From Acestrorhynchus altus (lineage: Eukaryota > Chordata > Actinopteri > Characiformes > Acestrorhynchidae): DNA of 64,000 nucleotides. Within the stretch, counting starts at the first letter, position 1, and each line of letters starts with the position of its first letter. The DNA lies in assembly GCA_034509495.1 (NCBI GenBank), contig CM067513.1, forward strand, positions 20,694,051 to 20,758,050. The letters are read 5' to 3'. This document shows, one piece after another, positions 1 through 13,619 of the stretch. The position numbers were made by a program, and so were the translations under genes. Below the pieces are notes generated by a model that did no database searches, had not been told where the DNA came from, and worked only from the letters and a program-made list of their open reading frames with translations.

Positions 1-3000
1 GTTGTACGTCATCCCCTATGGGGCTGTAAGGTGGTGGTCCCTCTGCATCATCCTCAGAATCAGGGTAATATGTGTACGCTGGTGAATGACTGTGTGGTGA
101 CTGAGGGAAGACATCTTCGGTGGTGCTGGTTCCATCCCGTGCACTGTCAAACATAAAAGAGCTCTCTATACCATTCTTCTTATCAAGAACCTCATTGAAG
201 AATGGTGTGAACACCTCTGTCTGCCTGTGGTACTGAGACAAGGAGTACAGCGCTGTAAATTTAGCTGTGATTTCTGTGGCAATGTGCTCCCCCTCGGTCA
301 TCAGCTCCTTGATCGCTTCATTCTCAAAGAAATCAGCCTGGCTGTCTGTGATTGCCACCATTTGAACTGGAATGACATCCTGGACTTCCGCCAAGAATGC
401 CCTGAGCATGGCCATGGAAGACTTTCGTTTTGCTGAATAGACAAGTATGTACCCGTGGACTAATTCGTCCTTTCTGATCCCAATTGAAGAGTGGTAAGAG
501 AGGACAGTGACTTGTATGCGCCTGCGACTGTCACCAATGATCTTGTCAAGGATCAGGGTGTTGCTCTGCCCAGGCTGACCAGCACTGCAGGACTGCGAGT
601 CCAGAAAAGGTGAGAGAATAAGATCCACACTGAATGGATCCCCACACATGGCACACATAACTATCCTCAGGTCTATTTCGGAGAGATCTTTGATGGAGGG
701 CATTGGGTTCATCAAATCAAAATTGTGCTTTAGGCCCTCTAAGACTGCCCTGAGTGCCTGTTTTATTTGAGATTCATTAAACTTTCGTGGAAAGGCCCCA
801 GAGGGTATGTCTATGAACGTGCACTGTAGCTTATTGGCAAGCTGTTGGCCCTGATGCCTTAAAATAGGCATGTTTTTGCAAACACTATCTCGCTGACTGG
901 CTAAGATGAGAATAAATGGCAATGGCTGGATAAACCTGTCTCTTCTGCTCTGGGTGATTTCAGCTCGGATTCGGCTTATGCGGTCGCCAATGTAATTGAG
1001 TGACTCTATTGAGCTAAAGACACAGAAGAACCCATGAGGCTTGAAAGTCGATACCCAAGAATGGTTCAAAAGCATGGAAGAATTTACATCAACAGGCAAA
1101 AGATCCAATTCATAGATCTTCCCGTCAAGTGTGTACTCGTCATCAGTGGACTGGGCTCTTATTTCATTAGCAAGTTCTTGAGCCAGTCCTTCTCGTCCAA
1201 CAAGACACAAGTTCACTTTATCAAGGTTAGTACTGTTGTAGTACAGACTTGGACGACCATGGTCCAGCTGAACCAACCTATTTGCAAGAACCTGTTCAAC
1301 TTTTAGGTCCACGCAGCTCGTCCCACTCAAGCAAGTCTCCTTTGTGGGATGGTAGACAAACCCAATGTGTTTCAGTAAAAGGGACTCCCTATCTGGAGCA
1401 AGTTTCTGGAGAGCTCTGTATCTGGGTTCCTCATTAAGGACTGCATGGATTTCACTCATTTTGTCACAGCTTGGGGTGGCATTCAAATCCAGGTCATAAA
1501 ACAGCTCTGCATGCTCAAAAAGCATTTCCTGAAATTCTTCTTTGGCCCTTTCTACTATTTCATGCTGATGCCGCCCGTAAACATCTCTCCTATCCAATTC
1601 GGTGATATATTTGTATGCCTCATCTTCCATGACAAAACACATAACCTCCTCCCAGGGTTGACCAGGACTTATGAAATGCACTCGATCCAGAGTCTTCTTG
1701 AATTTTTCCTTCATTTCCACTCGCCTCTTCTCAGATATCAAATGCTGGACATGGTTTTGATAAATCCTCTCCCCTTCCACAGTTTTGAGAATGTCAAATG
1801 GCACTCTTCTGTCATCAGTTTTGTTAATGTGATCTGTCTCATCCCAAGGGGTTTGCTCCAGCACAACAAAATAGTACTGAAACTCAGCTCGGCTCTTCAT
1901 AAGGTTCTGAGCTTCTCCCCAGCTCAGGTTCTCAATCTCTTCTAATTTGTTAAGCAACTTGTTAAAAATTTTTGGCAGACTGGAGAGATAATCCTCTCTC
2001 CTTTTCTTGATATGCTCTTGCCTCAGCTGTTCAATGTGCTTAGAGAAGGTGCTCCTCGCCTTTCTGGTGCCTTCCAAATTGATGTACTCCTCATAGTCTG
2101 GGTGGTTTTTCAATGTATTGCTCATAATTTTCCAGCTTGTGTGATAATCTCTGACAGTTTGCACAATGAGCTTTTCAAACTTGTCCGAGATCGCAGCTAC
2201 TAATTGTCTCTGGGTTTTGTAAGCCTCCAAATAAGGGACAATTTTGGGTTTGCCTCGTGTTTTGTCCATTTGCTGGGTCAAGGCATTAAAACAGAGCTCC
2301 ACATTGACAGATGATCGAGCTGATGTCTCAACCACCAGGAGATTCTTTTTGCTTGCAGCAAATGCCTGGACATCCCTTAAATATTGCTCTACACACTCGT
2401 CACATTTTGTTGCAGCAAGGATGATGGATTTTTTTGACTTGGCAATTTGAGAGTAAAGGCTACTGACAAATTTCATCTGGTCATCAAATTTTCTATTGCA
2501 CCCTTTGCTTACATCTATGCACAAGACAAAGCCGTCAATATTCAGCTTCCCATCAGGCATCTGTTTCTGATCAAAATCCTGCTCCAAGCCAAGCTGATCT
2601 GTGCAAATATACATCAGTTTTTCAGCCGACTGCAGCTTCGTAGTCGCAGCCCGCTTAGTGTACGGCTGCAAGTTTGTGCTCCGATGAGGCAAAAAGGTCT
2701 GGTCATCAATAAATTCAGTCTGTTCAATGACTTGAATTCTACACTCAAGGCCATCGTCCCCTCTGTGCAACACTTCCCCCCAGTACAGAAAGTGATCATT
2801 ATTCACCACACGCCCTCCAAAGTCAATTGTGCTCAACACAGAAGTGTGCTCAGTGTAGTAGCTGTCCGCACTGGGACGCACATATCTGTTGCATAGGCAG
2901 GACTTGCCCACACCACAGTTACCCTTTTCTTTCTCAGTGCCTGAGAGCCCAACAACACTGATAGCGTATGTTGGTGGACGAGGCTCCTTATTCTTGGCCA

Positions 3001-3177
3001 TTATACTGCCCCTCTCATTGCCTTGTCACTCTCAGCAAAGTCTGCCACCAAGGCAAGGATGAAGTTCCATTTGCTATTGGCAGTGCATATCCATATCCCA
3101 CTATGGACTTGTCGATATTCCTTTCTCCAGAATCATCTGTTATGGGGCAACTGCACTTGCCCTTGGATATCACCTAC
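1..3177 (-). CDS. arhgap5: arhgap5 (p190-B RhoGAP), first coding exon, 3' part outside window
   Basis: The reverse strand reads open without a stop from the ATG at 3001-2999 to the left edge, about 1000 codons. The protein begins MAKNKEPRPP, the ARHGAP5-type start rather than the ARHGAP35-type. A GTPase-like domain follows, with P-loop GNCGVGKS at residues 27-34 and the motif TKCDEC. Next come a long charged helical region with EEYINLEGTRKA, typical of the FF-domain part (roughly 265-540), and then the pseudo-GTPase region. The frame leaves the window at PPPYSPIGDDVQ. The catalytic RhoGAP domain lies outside the window. The family switches off Rho GTPases at the membrane and cytoskeleton. Bases 3002-3177 would be 5' UTR of the same exon, with an AG acceptor at 3178-3180 (TTGCAG on the minus strand). 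One very large exon coding most of the protein is the known gene structure. No break was seen. Confidence 0.95.
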
Positions 3178-5280
3178 CTGCAACATAAGGAATAAAATTT
3201 ATTAAAGGAACATTTCAGAAAAATATTAGCAAGATGTCAATTACAATTTTTACATTACTGGGAACACAACAAATGTATACATGTCTAAGGACATTTTGAC
3301 TTAATTATAAACTTAGTTTAACTGAAAACGACTAGAGAAAGACTAGTTTGTGGCTATTTATAGAAGATCATTTTGCATGAAAATAGCAGTAACCAAAAAA
3401 TTAGGCTACATCAATACAACAAGACAATATTGTGAAAACAATATCTGAGAGATATGATCTGTCTCAAGGTACCTCTACTTAAGCACCTAGTAATCTGCTA
3501 TTCTGACTGGAGGAAAGGTGTCAGAAATATTTTGCCAATAAAGTCATTCATGAATGTACTAAAGGTGGCATTTCAGGTTATGGGTATCAGTATCGGGACA
3601 ATATTTGTAGAAAATACAGTATCATTCATCATAGCGATGAGAGAGGAAAGGATGTGATGCATTCCTGTAACAAATCTATCCAGAAATAGCACATACTAAC
3701 AGTGTATGAGGTCACATAGTTAGCTGTGTGTCTCTTCCTGTGGGGTTGCAGTGCTTGAGTAGTCTGTGTATGGTAGTCTGCTTTTAGATGCTTGTAAGGA
3801 AGGAAAGTGCTTCAAATTATAAAAGCTCATTTTAAGCTAAGTAGGTTTTTACCAATTAAAAATGGATATCACTAGTATACAGAGTAAATAAATCTGTATT
3901 TGTAAAGAAAGTTTACCCCATTTACCATAAAAGAATAACTGAATAGTCTTCAACACAGCAAAGACAATGCCATCTAAGTGGGTTCAAAGTTTAAGGGTTG
4001 GGAGAATAAGCAATCCGAGGAAACATAGGTTTATTTATTTGATAGTGGTTTTATAGCCAATACCTCACAGTGACCGTTGTTTCCCACTCTCCCACCCTTC
4101 TCACACTACAGCTGCATCTAATTCTATACTCAGTGTAAGAACATATAATGCAAACATTATTTTATAGTTTCTATAAACACAGAAATTCTACAGTTCAATA
4201 ATGTATGTATAATAGTATGTATAGTTTAAGTAAATGTGTAAATACTCTATTATTCCTATTTTCATTTTCTTGTGTTTTTTATGCATCTGTTTTACTACTG
4301 AATGGGAATTGCACCTAGGTTTTTCACTCACCCTTACACCTGTGTAATGTGATGTGACAATAAAATTCAATTTAATTCGAGACACCAAAAAATATTCAGC
4401 ACCCATCCTGTGGCCATAAAGGTCATTCATGCAAGAGGTCACTGGAAACATGACATGACCGTGCACACTCCAAGACCAATGGTACCAGCAGTCGTGTATC
4501 TTCAGAGTACAACAGATGCCAAAAATGTATGAATTACAACTAAGGGTATAGACTGAGCAGTGTTCCCATTCATTCACCTAAAGAAAAGGGTTCTCCACTC
4601 TATTGCCTGATGTACACACAGTCACTGTCCAATGAAAACCGAGCATCTCCAAAATGGCTCTAAGCTTTGAATGCTAGTTTATTAAGAACCAATCTGAGAG
4701 TCTTTGCATTGGTCTTCTCATCCAGAATGATTGATACAGTGTGCAGAGCAGCTACGACAACTACAAATGGACAAAAATTTAAACTTGATTTTCATTGAAC
4801 AGCGACGTTATGTCAACATGCTTTGGACCGAAAAGAAAGATCCCCAGGCTTACAAACAAGGTCCACATTTGAGAGAAGACGTATTCAAAGGTTTTGCTCT
4901 CAGTTCTGGACAGTCAGAGCAGGTTTAGTGTTTCAGGAGGTGTTGGGCTGCAGCTTCAAATGGTGCAGGACTGTGACCTGCAGCACAGGCGAACACACCT
5001 ATTTGATAACAGTCATTAAAACAGCCTTCTGAAAGAACCTGAGAGGTTTGGACCCTGAAACTAACTGTTACTGCCTTTAAAGCCACTCAGGAGGGGCTTT
5101 AACAACACTGAACTAACTAGTCACGACTGAACCTGGCTGATAAACTCCCTACATCTCTCTGTAGGGAGATATAGGGATGCAGTTTAAGAGCATTTGTGAG
5201 CAGAAACTCAGATGTGAATCTGTGAAGCCCGCTGAACGCCTCCTTCCACAGCTCAGGTGAACGTTAACGTCTGTTTGTAA
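3178..5280 (-). other. arhgap5 first intron (inferred), AT-rich
   Basis: This stretch lies between the coding exon and the GC-rich block at 5280-6450. I see no coding exon on either strand. Short open frames here have no recognisable domain. Around 4310-4375 there is a short piece resembling a dispersed fish repeat (text including gtgatgtgacaataaaattc). Confidence 0.5.
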
Positions 5281-6450
5281 AATGTCTTTAAAACACGGGA
5301 AAGGGAGAGGAGGTGGACGCAGAAATGGTCAGGGAGCTTTCACTGGACCGAGAAGAGCTATTGTTACATCTCATTTCTTCCTTTGGGCTTCACTGAGACC
5401 AAGAGACCGGCGCAGAGCCGAGAGCGGATCATTAACGGCGGTAACGGACAAGTACGGACCTGTCCTGCTGAACCGTCAGTCCCACCGTTTAAACAGCAGC
5501 CCGAACCGAGGAACAAACAGGAACAGGGGACACCACCAACCCTTCGGCCAAATAGGAGGGCTTCAAACCCCTTTACTGGCCTTACTGGGATATTTGAAAA
5601 CCACCGCCGCTGGGAAACCCAGACTGAAAAGCGCCGTATTAGAAGGGTTTGATTAAACTGGGTGGAATAAGGAGCTAGCTACATTCCCAGGCCTTGTCCA
5701 GGACAACGCTTCCTCTGCCTATAGGGAGACAATCCGCAAACTCCGCTCCGCGGTTTGGCTCCGGCCGCTGGGCGGCTGTTTGTGGCGACACCGCTGCAGA
5801 GCCGCCTCAGCGGTCGGAACCAAATCCCGGGCCGGATTTTGTTGCGTTGTGGACCCGGAGTGTCCCCTCTTCAACCCAGCTAGCGGGCCAAGTGTCCCCG
5901 TGCGCCAAGTACTGCAGGGGATGTGTGTGAAAAGCCTGATCAGACACAGAAAACAGCGTCGCGTCCGCCCGGCTCTGAAACTAAGCAGCACAAATGACAG
6001 CAAACAGCAGCAAAGTCACGACACTCCTCTGAACGCATTCCCCTACCTAACATGGTCGCTCCCAGCTCCCGACACCACCGAAAGGAGGTGGCATTCCCGT
6101 CCTCCCCTCTCTGCTCCTGCGACGAGCAACGCCACTCCAAATAGTCCGTTTGTTTACACGTCGCGAACAATCTGCGTAATTTTCGACAAGAATTCTTTGG
6201 ACCGACTGAAAGTGGATTTGTGGTGTGTGTGTAATCCGAGCCGGACTCCCTCCCCTTTCATTCCAGGCAGTAATGGCGACGGATAGATCCGGCTCTCTCG
6301 CTCTCCCTCTCTCTGGATCCCTCCCTCAGCCACTCTCTCTCACTCACTCACTCTCTCACTCACTCACTCACTCACTCTCTCTCTCTCACTATCCAGTAAC
6401 TTTTCCATTTCGTTCCTCGCGGGAGCGCGCCTCGTTCACGGCTGTCTCTC
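5280..6450 (-). promoter_or_regulatory. CpG/GC-rich block, probable arhgap5 promoter and non-coding exon 1
   Basis: Base composition changes sharply from AT-rich to GC-rich with many CG dinucleotides between about 5400 and 6270. A CT/CTCA-rich simple-sequence stretch and a CG-rich end (ttcctcgcgggagcgcgcc) follow at about 6405-6430. The block lies 2-3 kb upstream of the arhgap5 start codon, where a non-coding first exon and CpG-island promoter are expected. Open frames inside it, such as 5282-5656 and 5780-6286, show no domain and are probably chance frames of GC-rich DNA. The exact start site and first donor were not identified. Confidence 0.55.
6290..6385. repeat. CT/CTCA pyrimidine-rich simple repeat
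   Basis: Imperfect runs of ctct, ctca and tcac units form a nearly pure pyrimidine strand within the putative arhgap5 promoter. On the arhgap5 sense strand this is a GA/GTGA tract, which could lie in the 5' UTR. Confidence 0.7.
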
Positions 6451-6734
6451 ACTCTAATTGAACATTAATAGGCTGGATTTCAGTCTCTTCCAGTTAATCT
6501 GACTTAAGAAACCAGTTATATGTGGGTTGCCATGTAACACTGCTCCAAAACAGGCAGAAATTGGTTCCCATCAATGTTGCTTATAATTAAAGTACCACAT
6601 TCGGATGTAATGTGTATGTCTGATAGGCTAAAACAAAAAAATCACCAAACTTTGTTAACAAATATCCCAGATAACATGTGCACATGGGGACTGAATGGGA
6701 ACTGGGAGCCAGAAGGTTTTGAAATGTAAAAGTA

Positions 6735-7005
6735 AACATGTAAATAGACAGGGGGATATGTCCTCCGCATTTAACACATCCACACAGTGAAACGCACACA
6801 TACACACTAGTGAACTCACTAGTATACACACTTGGGGCAGTGAGCACACATGCCCTGAGCAGAGGGCAGGCCTATCAATGGCACCCGAGGAGCAGTTGGG
6901 GAGTTGAGTGCCTTGCTCAAAGGAACTTCAGTCATGCCCTGCCAGTTCAGGGATTCGAACAAGCAACCTTCCAGTCACAAGGCTGGTTCCCTAACCACAG
7001 ATCTT
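6735..7005 (-). repeat. tRNA-derived SINE copy
   Basis: This is the reverse-strand copy of a dispersed element also seen at about 8694-8930, 25505-25640, 41290-41445, 46920-47045 and 52480-52660. On the minus strand the head carries a tRNA-like B box (gttcgaatcc, from ggattcgaac). The body includes the shared text tcctccgcatttaac. Confidence 0.75.
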
Positions 7006-7559
7006 ATGCTGACCCCACATATAGATACCCAACAGGGTCAGTGATGAGACCAGTAGAGGTCTGCAATTAAGGTGGTCTGTATTAATACAGCCCATTTGGG
7101 AAGCCCAAATGGGTCTCAGTAATAACGTGAGACCCAAATATGTACAAACCCCACGCCCATCTGGAACCCATCTAGCCCAGGTTTCACCCCTGTGAATCCC
7201 AAATGAGCATGTTCACTAGGATATGTTCCAATTCCTCCGGCAAGTGAATGTTACCCTGTTTCTCCAGTTAAAAAAATCTCTGAGAATAGCCATACCAAAA
7301 AAATAGTCTTACTTATGTATATTGCAATTTCTACTGTAGACTAAGCACTGTAACCTGACTGCTAATTTCTCACCAAAATCATTGGACACAACATACTGTT
7401 GCATTGTTCACTAAAGCCAGAAAAAAAAAACGTTTCTGAAAGTCCAGTTCCATTTTTTTTTTGAGATAACCTGCCTGTTTGTAAAAAAAACAAAAAAACC
7501 CCACTTTTTTAAATTAATTGTTGTGTAAAGTATATTTTGCTAAATTTATCCATGGAAGT

Positions 7560-8170
7560 GAGAGGCCTATTGTCCCCCGAGCCTGTTTGGGTGTGGGCTC
7601 AGCTGTCTCTCAACAATTCAAATGCAATACAAAACACCCTGAGAAGAGCAGGACGCCCTATCCTGTTTACACTGTCCTTTAATTTTGCATATAACTTTCC
7701 AGCTGACCCTTAGTGTCCAGTTTGAGGGCCATCATTTTATTTTTAGGCTGTTTCTTTTCAAGTTTATGAGTCATCTGTCATTACATTATAATAATCATAA
7801 CAACTCATAAGTCATAAGAGAATTAGAGATTGTCATTCCTCTGTAATAATCTTTTGGGAGTTGATAGTCAAGGCTCTCGTGTTGTAGTTTGGCACTTGGC
7901 CATCAGTCAATATGAACAGGAAAAAGCAGCTGGAATGTAAGCCCAGAGTATTCATACACTGGGTTGATTCCAGCTCATTGTACTATAGCTGACCTCCATG
8001 TTATCAATAGTAGAACCCATTGATTGCGATGTTGTGAGGTTTAGTTGTGTGAAATGAACAAATGAGCAAACTAATAATTCCATTAGGCAGCACGTTTATT
8101 ACATTTGTAATTCTGTACTACATTTTTGTGTGTGCTTTTATTCGGGGTCTTCACTTTTAACTTATAGGTC
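7560..8170. promoter_or_regulatory. candidate conserved non-coding element
   Basis: This non-repetitive block lies in otherwise AT-rich, repeat-littered intergenic DNA. It has no usable reading frame and is dense in homeodomain-like TAAT/ATTA cores (for example gtcattacattataataatc). The reading as a regulatory element is inference from texture and position only. Confidence 0.22.
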
Positions 8171-8693
8171 TCTACAGTCTCTGTATCACAAAAAAACCAT
8201 GGAAACTTCAGCTCCATTAAAGTGTTTATTGGTCACTGTAGGCTACTTCTGCATATTCGCCCACAGATGGTCATGTTGTTTGGTGTGTGGCTGGTTATGA
8301 CAGAGGAAGTTCCCTTTTTCTTCATATAATTTTGATTATTACAGTTAGTAGAGCTCATCCAAAACATGGTTACTATTCTTGCTTACTAAAATTCAATAAT
8401 TCATATGTGTAAAAGGAGTCATATTATGCTGTGTTTTTTAAACAGTACGCATTGTATGGTTTTAATCATCTTAATCTGTAGATTCTATTACTCTTTGAAA
8501 GAAAACTGTCAAGTTTTCATAAAAGCCAATAACTCTTTAATTCTGTGAGGAACAGCTTGTTTTTGGGTTTTATTTTGATGCTATTTTTTATTTAAAATTG
8601 CCATTAATCTGCCATTAATGTCTCAGGGCATTTCAGCAATGATTGTATCAGAGCAAAGTTTATTCTGCTGGCTTTGCCTGTTACAGACATTAC

Positions 8694-8930
8694 CAGCTGT
8701 GGCCTGGTGGTTAGGGAACCAGCTTTGTGACTGGAAAGTTGCCAGTTCAATTCCCTGAACTGGCAGGACATGACTGAAGTGCCCTTGAGCAAGGCACTTA
8801 ATTCCCCAGCTGCTCCCTGGGCAATGGGGATAGGGCTGCTCACCACTCTGGGCACATATGCTCTCTGGTGTGTATTTGTGTGTTTCACTACGTGGACAAA
8901 TTCCCCTGAGTGCAAGCATAGTAGGTATAT
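8694..8930 (+). repeat. tRNA-derived SINE, best-preserved copy
   Basis: The head resembles a tRNA. An A-box-like segment (tggcctggtggttaggg) at about 8700 is followed by a B-box-like segment (ccagttcaattccctg) near 8742-8757, the spacing expected of an internal Pol III promoter. The body continues through cttgagcaaggcactta. Other copies in both orientations share this text. It is not a functional tRNA gene. Confidence 0.8.
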
Positions 8931-8989
8931 CAAGCTAACAGCCCCCTTGATTAATTGCAGATATTTGAAGCTTGTAACAGAAAATTAAA

Positions 8990-10890
8990 GGAGACCTATT
9001 TTAAGTTTTATTTGGAATTTATTATAGTTCCCATGCCCTTGTCCTCAGAAAACAAACTCAGTTAACATAATTCATATCAATAAGAAAAAAATACTTAGTG
9101 AAATGTGTGCAATTATAAGCTTAAAAAATAAGAATGTACAGAGGAGTCAGTTAAGAAGACATTGGATATAGTAAAGTTATAAATATGTTTACTTTGAAGT
9201 CACAGTCATATAAATTTGTTATTATCTAGAAATACAACCATTTTTACAAATTATAAAGAACCCAGAAAATGCCTTCTGAACAGTTGTTGCCATTGACCTC
9301 TGGTCTGTCTTCCTTTATTTTGTTTTAACAAATGTAACACATGAAACCTATTTAATTAATGTTTTTATTTTTTTGCATTGTATGCACACTGTAACAGTAG
9401 TGAGTGGTATGCATTAACAAATCAAGCTTTTATAGTAGTATTTACTGTTGATTACTGCACATGTACTGCAAGTTAAAAAAAATCTTTTATTTGTTTTCCA
9501 TAGATGTCCCCTTTTTATTGGGATGCTAAATTTGGAATAAATGACTTTTCTAGTTGCACACTCCATTACTTCTTTATTCAATACTATTTTCCAGTTTAGG
9601 TTTTTGCAGTCAGTGTTGCAGTTAATGGTGTTTTCTGTGAACTCTTCTTCACATTAATCACAGTTCTTTATTTATATCTGTATTTATTTAACTTTCTGAC
9701 CCTATAAATGCTTGTAACTTTTTTGTTTTGCTCATTTACATCATTCAAGCTCTTATTTTCATTTAACATTTAATGTTGAAGTCCCATAAGCTACCCCTTG
9801 CTCTGCCACTGTTTCTAGATATTATACAACATTATCACAGAACATGACTTCTGTTGTCTACTAAACTGTTCAAAAAATCAGAACAACTTGTAGAATTACA
9901 CGCTTTAGTTCACATTTCTTATTTTTAGTTGGTTGACTAAAAATACATTCCAGCTTCAAATCCTTCCTCTTATGTATGTAATTTACACAGAATTTACACA
10001 TAGTAAATGCCATAGGACATGCCAAAAGACAATTCTAGCTGGTAATGCCATCTACAGTATTTATGCCATTCAAGGTACCGACGTGATACTTTGGTTGGAG
10101 AAATGGGATGGGGTTCAGAAATGGAATGTCCCATCCATAAGGCACCCACTCTAATGCCTTGCTAGAATTTACATTGTTTTGTCATAAGCACGCTAGCCAC
10201 TTTTGGCATGCTATTGTACTAGTTCATCTCAAGGAAAATCCCTTCTTTATCAGAATTTCATTAAAGACATAAGCTTTCTTATTCATTACATGTAAAATGA
10301 CATTTCAAGCTTTCTTTGATCAGTATGGCTTATAGCTAATGAAAATCAGATAACCAGCACCACAAATGATTAGAATATTTCATTTCGAGTTAGAGTAATT
10401 TGCTATTCAAATTAACATAAAGCACCTTAACAAGCACCTTAACTTTATGATTAAACTGTGAATAAAAATGAACTGTTTCACAGTATTTGAATTCCCTGTG
10501 ACAAATCTGATGTTTACTGAGTAAAAGATACAAGCAAGTTTTATTTTCTTAGTTTATTTTGGTGTGTTTATGTGGTGACCAGGGCATATGGGTTGTACTT
10601 TTCCAGGCCCTGTAAATAAATCAAAGCAGAGAAACCTCTGACCTGTACCTTTTAATCCTGGACTAGAGGTCAAGTGTTTGACTCTTCTCAGAGGCCTCAG
10701 CTCCTGCAGAGTAAATTGGATCACACTGTGAGGTTGTATTTGAGTTATGTTAGACCTACTTTCATCAGCTACTGGCGATCCATTACTTCCTTCCAAGAAT
10801 TTTCTTCTTTCAGCATCTTAAATGAGTATTCTAATTTCTCCCTTGTAATCTCCCTGCATCTCAAGTATGCTGTCAGATTTACATAATAGC
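8990..10890. other. AT-rich intergenic DNA without recognised features
   Basis: Both strands were read. Only short chance frames are present and no domain was recognised. A microsatellite and LINE-like tail begin just downstream at about 10900. Confidence 0.5.
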
Positions 10891-10897
10891 CACACAC

Positions 10898-10938
<41 letters not shown>

Positions 10939-11310
10939 ATATACTTTATTGATCCCTTGGAGGGAAATTCATTGGAAAACAATAGCAGTATACATGAGGT
11001 AAGAGAGGAGTAAAAACGCACACCCAGACTATGTTCCAGGAGAAGCATAATTTAGGTAGATTAAATAAATAAATAAATAAAAATGGGCTCTGTTGTTTCT
11101 GAAGCATTGATTTTAATTATATTTAGAGTAAATAGCTGTTATGCTCTGGGGTAATGCATTGAGAGCATCATCCATGATAACTGACAGAGGAGACAAGTTA
11201 GAGAGAAGGTACAAAACACTGGAATATTCCTGTATGATGTAGACCTGAGTACAACCTGGCCCATCTCTTCCAGCAAGTCTGAGGATCTTTGTAGAGGTGT
11301 GCACACATCA
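10898..11310 (-). repeat. (TGAT)n tract plus LINE-like 3' end remnant
   Basis: About nine TGAT units at 10900-10938 precede actttattgatccc followed by gggaaattc, a sequence found at the 3' ends of several fish non-LTR retrotransposons. The minus-strand frame at 11304-11113 may be a decayed reverse-transcriptase C-terminal end. The family assignment is tentative. A short AAAT run lies at about 11065-11082. Confidence 0.45.
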
Positions 11311-12169
11311 TCTTATAAATAGATGCTGGGTCGAACAAAGTCTAGGTTATCAAATATGCACACTCCCCACTTGACCCTTTATCACCATCCATAAGACAAT
11401 ATGCAAATACTGTTTTTCCTTTGCCATAAAAGGTTATTGAAAATGCGGTGTTATCAGCACAGCAGCAACATTCTTCCTTTCTGTCTGTGTACCAGTCTGT
11501 TTGCTAATAGAGAAAAGAAGCATTTTTTCCACTATTAAATAATACTGAAGCTATTAAATGTGGCTACAGGGAATGCTATTCCAGTGTGAATCAATGTAAT
11601 GTAAATCTTTGATTTAACTTGTCAAATGTTCATTAAGAATGAATGGGACTACACTGTGCTGTGGATTATGTATGCACATAGAGTACTGTATGACAGTCTG
11701 GCTGTCATGGCATTACATGAAGTAATCTCAGCAGTAGGTTTTCTTTGTATAAACAAATAAACATCTAGTAGTCAGAATATGTTGTTTTCATCAATGTTTT
11801 TCATATGGTGGATAAAATTCCATGAATCAGCTGACAGGAATTAAATTTTGTGGGTAGGTTTGACAACGTGAATGATTCAAGATTTGCATATGTGGTGTAA
11901 GCAAGGACAGGCCTCATCACTGTACTTGCCAAACTGTATAAGGTGTTTTTCATTCTAACTCATGCTGTTGTTTTGGCTACATGCTTTGCAAGAAACATAT
12001 AACAAAATATGCAGTGGTACCAAGTTAATATGAAAAACATGCAAATTCACATTCACATCTATGCAAGTCAAAGGCCTTTTTATTTTTCTGGTTGACCAAG
12101 CATGTTGAAGATAGACAATGTGGACAAGGATTGGGACACATGTCCATTCATGTTTCTTATGAAATCAAA

Positions 12170-12530
12170 GGTAAAAAGTGTTCAGATGTGTCAAGGTCAG
12201 GAGGTCAGGATACTGGATTATTACCCACCTCATCCCCATCAGCCAAACTCATCCCAAAATATTGGACGGAGCATCATTGTTCTGGAGAACACAGTCCAAC
12301 TGCTACACACCTCAATGCTGAGGGACTTATACCCCACATCTGGCATTAGGAAGGGTGCCAATAGATTCATGTTTATCTGCTCCAATAGTGCTATTTTATT
12401 GGCAATACCCCTTTACAGAGACTAAAGCTGTGTATGTATATATCTGCACATCTGTATCAGCCATGGGGGCAACTCACAGTAGCCTTGCATTCATTCAAAA
12501 GGGTGTCCACAAACATTTAGTCATTTAGAC
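12170..12530. repeat. dispersed repeat, copy 1 (MITE-like)
   Basis: This shares long stretches with 29285-29610, including atgctgaggg/atgctgagag, ttcatgtttatctgctcc/ggtttatgtttatctgctcc, attggcaata and gtgtccacaaacattt. Two diverged copies identify a dispersed repeat. No coding potential was seen. Its superfamily is not established. Confidence 0.65.
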
Positions 12531-13619
12531 TAAATTAACACTATTTTCTTCTTACACAAATATGCAGTTGATCATTCAAGAAGTATTTATTCTGTCTTCA
12601 AATGTTGCCTGTTTAGTTATTCTGTAATACATGTAATGGATGCTTACAATAACAAACTCCATGCCTAAATCCTCACAGACTTGCCTTGTTATAAAAAAAA
12701 AAGTATGCAAAAATTATGCTATTTGTAACCCATCATATGATATGCTTTTGTGTATTTTTTTAATTACCCTGTCATGCAATGTCAGAAACCAAACAAGCAA
12801 GTCTGATTGAGAAAACAATGTTAAGGACAGAGCAAATAAACGGAGCAGAATTTCATGAAAAGAACACCTCTTACACATGGGGTTGGATCGATAATGCTTG
12901 TTTGTGTAGCAACCAGTGTCTCTGTGGTCCTCACATAGTCATCACAGTCCCCCAACCTGTGAACACCTGTGGCTAGACTTCAAAAGAGCAGTGCATCTAA
13001 AACAGTCTAAGAATCTCAAAGAACCTAAAGCCATGTGCAAAGAAGAATAGACGAATGTCTCCCCCAACAAAATTGACATTTACATGCAGTGATTCTTGTC
13101 AAAATAATCACCATGTAGGGTGTCAAGCTAGTTTAAAACTGTGAAAAGATGTAAATAAAGAATAATCTTACTTGAAAGAAAATAAATGTTAATAACGAAA
13201 TGTTAATGTCATCTTAAACTGTCTTATCTATTCACAGTAACAGACAGTTTGACTAGGGGTGCCAAAAGGTTCACATGCCACCACAAGTAGCTACATTTGG
13301 GATGGAGTATAAAGGTTTTAATACCATGCTGTGTCTAGGCATCATCATAAGTATAAGGTACATCAGTTGTGAGAAAGTAAACTGTTGGCTATTATTATGT
13401 TACATATGCTACATTAGTCTTGCAGCCTTTTTCAAGAATACAGCAACAGACCTCATATATTTTTTGCCTGATTCACAACATTTAATTGTGCAGAACAGAG
13501 TCAGTGTCAGTAAGGCGGTGTCAGAGCTAAGTAACGAGTTTGTGCTGACATCAAAAGCACAGCAGCAGGCTTCACATATCAGGCCCTTGCCTTTCTGCCT
13601 GTGCCTCCTTTAAAACAAA

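Noticed and set aside
1034..2896. Many plus-strand frames between 227 and 3205
   Set aside because: They are shadows opposite the continuous arhgap5 minus-strand frame.
5282..6286. Frames of 124 and 168 codons with Arg/Pro/Ser-rich peptides
   Set aside because: They lie in a CpG-rich block on the strand opposite to arhgap5, overlap in several frames and show no domain. A promoter reading is more likely.
8694..8770. A tRNA gene
   Set aside because: A and B boxes are present, but no cloverleaf with an anticodon arm could be read, and diverged copies occur elsewhere. It is the head of a SINE.
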